Below are positions 61,379 through 64,000 of a stretch of DNA of 64,000 bases, one piece after another; the stretch's first letter is position 1, and each line of letters opens with the position of its first letter. Location: NCBI GenBank assembly GCA_913020045.1, contig CAJWBE010000023.1, positions 1-64,000 on the forward strand, in the 5' to 3' direction. Source of the DNA: an uncultured Oleiphilus sp. (GTDB lineage Bacteria; Pseudomonadota; Gammaproteobacteria; Pseudomonadales; Oleiphilaceae). The translations under genes and the position numbers were made by a program. The notes under the pieces were generated by a model that made no database searches, was not told the DNA's origin, and saw only the letters and a program-made list of their open reading frames with translations.

Positions 61379-62062
61379 TTACACTCTTCTTCTAACCAGT
61401 GATAATCCAAACAAACCTAACCCCATAAGTGCCAACGTACCGGGCTCCGGAACAGTGGTAAATGAGATGTTGTCGATCCCTGTTCCTACATCGCCTTTCG
61501 AGAACATGACTGACGCGTGATAAGCAACACCAGAAGCGTTTGCGGCAAGCGTGATCAGGTTAGGATCCGGAAGGTCGCGTGCATTGGCGGGAAGTGTAAA
61601 TGAGTCAGAGCCAATTTCATTCCAGTTTACGTCGTACAAAAATAGTGTCACATAGTCATCTTGCTTAGGACCGCCGTAGGCGCCGTAATCGTATACTGCC
61701 AGTGATACATCACTTACGCCGTGCTCAAAATCCATGAAATAGTCAAAGCGAGTTGATGGGCCGTTGCGATCTTCACTTAGGAAAAATTTACCACCGTCAT
61801 GACCGTTGTAATCTGGAATAATATCGCCAGGTGCGTAGGCATCAACAGGGTATCCTTCTTTTACGACATATACTTTCTTGGCAACACCATTACGGTTTTT
61901 AGCTGAGAACGAAACGCTGTTGTCGCCCGTGTTAAATGCTACATTCGTTGCGTTTTTGCGGTTGTTGTTTGTGTAGTCTTCAAAGCCGACCATGCCAGCT
62001 TGTGCAGCGCTACCAAACAGAACGGCGCCCGCAATCGCTACGTGTTTAGCGAATTTTTTCAT
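61379..62062 (-). CDS. PEP-CTERM sorting-domain protein
   Basis: A 227-residue exported protein with signal peptide MKKFAKHVAIAGAVLFGSAAQA and a C-terminal PEP-CTERM signal: VPEPGTL, a hydrophobic helix (ALMGLGLFGLSLV) and RRR. Such proteins are processed by an exosortase and are often tied to exopolysaccharide. The middle (about 25-200) looks like a beta-sandwich domain (FDYFMDFEHGVSDVSLAVYDYG) with no recognised catalytic motif. No exosortase gene is present in the window. Confidence 0.9.
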   Translation of the reverse strand: MKKFAKHVAIAGAVLFGSAAQAGMVGFEDYTNNNRKNATNVAFNTGDNSVSFSAKNRNGVAKKVYVVKEGYPVDAYAPGDIIPDYNGHDGGKFFLSEDRNGPSTRFDYFMDFEHGVSDVSLAVYDYGAYGGPKQDDYVTLFLYDVNWNEIGSDSFTLPANARDLPDPNLITLAANASGVAYHASVMFSKGDVGTGIDNISFTTVPEPGTLALMGLGLFGLSLVRRRV

Positions 62063-62303
62063 TTGGGTCTCCAGTTTTTTCGGTTAGTTATCGCGATATT
62101 TGTTAACGATGCTTAAATAGCGATAAGCATGCCATGATACGTTTATCGTTTTATTTCAGTAAGCTACAGATTCTTTTTTAAGTTTATTATTTGTGATGTG
62201 TAAAGTAGTTCGACACTCTGCAATGGCCGCATCTTTCGGTAAGTATTTGTTCCGTCCTTAGTGGGAGATTATACTCACGCCCAATAAAAAAATAGGAGAG
62301 AGT

Positions 62304-63536
62304 ATGTCGCTGCTTGGGACTGGTTTGTTATTTGGAATTGTATCCATGAGTTCTGCTGTCGATATTGATCGTCCAGAAGGTTTAGGGCTGGCCGACGCCT
62401 TGGAGCAAGGGTCGATTGGTTTGTCAGCGCGAGCACGTTATGAGGACGTTTCGTTGCCGGACGATCGAGATGCGCAGTCGCCAACGCTCTCCACCAAAAT
62501 TTCGTATAGCTCTGAACGTTATCACTTTTTTTCAGCTCAGCTAGAGTACACGTTTGTTAACGCTATCACGGGTGACGACAACTATTTTGATGGCTCCAAT
62601 GGTCAAAATGATGATGCTTTAGTTGCCGACCCCGATCGTTCGTTTTTTAGTCGATACTCGCTCGCTTACGATATCTCTAATACCGTTCTTAGGTACGGTC
62701 GCCAGAATTTACATTTGGATAATGGGCGGTTTTTCGGCACAGAAGCGCATCGTCAGGGCGGCAGCCAGGTCCGTGGCCTTACGTTTTACAATGAAAGCCT
62801 TAACTTCCTTTCGTTCAATGCTGGCCATTTGAATCATTTTGATTCGGCGTTCGGGTCCACTGTTGTAGAAACGAGCCCTGATCTGCGTGCTAACTATTTT
62901 AATGCGAAGTACAGTGGGATCATTCATAGCGAGCTGTCTTTTTACAGCTACTCGATTGACGGTTTGGGTGGGGCAGATAAGTGGGATACGCAAACCGACG
63001 GTATTCGTTTTGCTGGCAAGGTAGAGAGTGATTTTAATCTTTCCTACGCGTTCGAAATCGCGCGGCAGAAAGATAGTGGTGATAACGATGTTGCTTACTC
63101 AACTCGTTACAGTCTTGTTGAGCTAGGTGTTGGCGCTGCTGGTGCGAATATTTCAGCCGGTTATGAGTCGCTTGGTGCCGAAGGTGATGGATTTTTTGTC
63201 ACGCCATTGGCGTCGCTGCATGACTTTCAGGGAGATGCAGACGTATTTAGCAATAATGGCTTGGGCAATATCACCGGCGGGATTTCCGACAAATACCTAA
63301 GATTAACGTGGGATATAGATGAGATTGGCGTTTCGGTGGCTTACCATCGGTATGAAGCAGAAGAGCGCGCCCTTAATACAAGTTTAGCCGATAAGTCTTT
63401 GGGCGAAGAGTGGAATGCCCGACTGGCTTACCAGTGGCAGCACTTTGCTATCGCTGCGCGTTATGCCGATTATGATGCACACAACTTCGGCAACGATACC
63501 CGTAAGTCTTGGATTGATTTAAGCGCCGAATTTTAA
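62304..63536 (+). CDS. Outer-membrane porin-like beta-barrel protein
   Basis: A 410-residue protein ending in phenylalanine with alternating polar/aromatic strands (for example YHFFSAQLEYTFVNA, FAIAARYADYDAHNFG), typical of a 16-18-strand porin. The short signal (MSLLGTGLLFGIVSMSSA) lacks basic residues at its start, which is unusual, though AGGAGAG six bases before the ATG supports this start. The segment DISNTVLRYGRQNLHLDNGRFFG is reminiscent of alginate-export or OprD-like porins. Substrate is unknown. Confidence 0.75.
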   Translation: MSLLGTGLLFGIVSMSSAVDIDRPEGLGLADALEQGSIGLSARARYEDVSLPDDRDAQSPTLSTKISYSSERYHFFSAQLEYTFVNAITGDDNYFDGSNGQNDDALVADPDRSFFSRYSLAYDISNTVLRYGRQNLHLDNGRFFGTEAHRQGGSQVRGLTFYNESLNFLSFNAGHLNHFDSAFGSTVVETSPDLRANYFNAKYSGIIHSELSFYSYSIDGLGGADKWDTQTDGIRFAGKVESDFNLSYAFEIARQKDSGDNDVAYSTRYSLVELGVGAAGANISAGYESLGAEGDGFFVTPLASLHDFQGDADVFSNNGLGNITGGISDKYLRLTWDIDEIGVSVAYHRYEAEERALNTSLADKSLGEEWNARLAYQWQHFAIAARYADYDAHNFGNDTRKSWIDLSAEF

Positions 63537-63558
63537 CGACGCGTTTGTTTGAGAGCTG

Positions 63559-63879
63559 TTAGCGTTTTTCGCAACGAAAGACGCTAAATGTTTGCTCGCC
63601 TTGTTTGACGTCTGATTCCGGCCAAATTGCATTGCCACCCATTTTGGCAGCCGAGTTTTGCGCAAGTGTTTGCAGTTCTTGTTCGACGGTGGCTTCACTT
63701 CGATCAATCCAAACGATTTCATGCATAACAGAGACAGTGGTGGAACCTAGTTTTTTACAACTATCTACGTCGTTGGCAAGAATAATATGCTCCGCGCCCG
63801 GTTTGACATCAACAAAAGAACAGCCGGCGATAATAGCGACAATAAAGGGTAGTAATAAAAGGCTAACTCGATAACTCAT
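63559..63879 (-). CDS. DUF4156 family lipoprotein
   Basis: A 106-residue lipoprotein: signal with lipobox IIAGC (cysteine near residue 20), then VKPGAEHIILANDVDSCKKLGSTTVSV and LQTLAQNSAAKMGGNAIWPESDVKQGEQTFSVFRC, which match the DUF4156 family. ATG 63879 is preferred over 63918 because the signal peptide begins there. Function is unknown. It is convergent with the porin gene. Confidence 0.8.
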   Translation of the reverse strand: MSYRVSLLLLPFIVAIIAGCSFVDVKPGAEHIILANDVDSCKKLGSTTVSVMHEIVWIDRSEATVEQELQTLAQNSAAKMGGNAIWPESDVKQGEQTFSVFRCEKR

Positions 63880-64000
63880 GGGTAAAACTCTCAACTCGAA
63901 GTAATAGGAAATTAACAAAATCGCTTGCAGATCGCTTGTGCGGTATCAGCTTGGATAGATAGGGGCATCTCAGGATTCCTATCGCGCCAAACATAAGCGA

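Overview
This window is a stretch of chromosome from a Gram-negative, probably marine, gammaproteobacterium. The signs are RND efflux, two-partner secretion, lipoproteins, a PhoP/PhoQ-type pair, ribosome modulation factor-like and MnmD proteins, and moderate GC. A chitin-binding CBM73-like module joined to c-type cytochrome and DUF1592-family domains recalls polysaccharide degraders related to Cellvibrio and Saccharophagus, but the exact taxon is an inference. I saw no rRNA, tRNA, CRISPR array, insertion sequence or prophage.

Layout. 1-2.5 kb: the 5' part of a SulP anion transporter and a receiver/degenerate-GGDEF protein. 2.6-7.6 kb: a three-gene redox cluster (FAD/CNB/4Fe-4S oxidoreductase, diheme membrane cytochrome b, FHA-like decaheme cytochrome c). 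7.7-12.1 kb: an RND efflux pump and its adaptor. 12.5-16 kb: an unknown protein with an EAL phosphodiesterase, a coiled-coil protein and a GAF-GGDEF cyclase. 16-17.2 kb: a YdeI-family protein and a phosphatase-like protein. 17.6-24.1 kb: a likely chitin-targeted redox locus (DUF1552, exported small protein, YceI lipoprotein, 1269-residue CBM73/YceI/FnIII/cytochrome/DUF1592 protein). 24.2-26 kb: three genes of unknown role, one with calcium-binding TSP3-type repeats. 26.2-39.4 kb: an adhesin and signalling region (small protein, REC-GGDEF, TpsB, 2229-residue TpsA, YfiR-like protein, hybrid kinase with a YfiN-like sensor, LuxR-type regulator). 39.5-40.8 kb: a small protein, a divergent ribosome modulation factor and MnmD. 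40.9-43.9 kb: PhoQ/PhoP-like genes with PepSY and glycine-zipper proteins. 44-49.5 kb: a 7TMR-DISM diguanylate cyclase and an NspS/MbaA-like pair. 49.6-61.2 kb: a complete NAD-linked [NiFe] hydrogenase operon (hoxFUYHW-hypABFCDE). 61.3-64 kb: a PEP-CTERM protein, a porin and a DUF4156 lipoprotein.

Two themes connect the genes. The first is cyclic di-GMP and surface attachment: six proteins carrying GGDEF and/or EAL domains, plus a YfiR/kinase/adhesin locus. The second is redox chemistry outside or at the membrane: the decaheme cluster, the CBM73-cytochrome locus and the hydrogenase. A dispersed palindrome, consensus ATGGCCTAGGCCAT, lies 55-121 bp upstream of genes from several of these loci. 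In the best cases its centre is about 37-40 bp upstream of a plausible -10 hexamer, which suggests an undescribed regulon, possibly of the LuxR-type response regulator encoded here. The hydrogenase operon has its own signal, an FNR-like box placed where a class II activator site would be.
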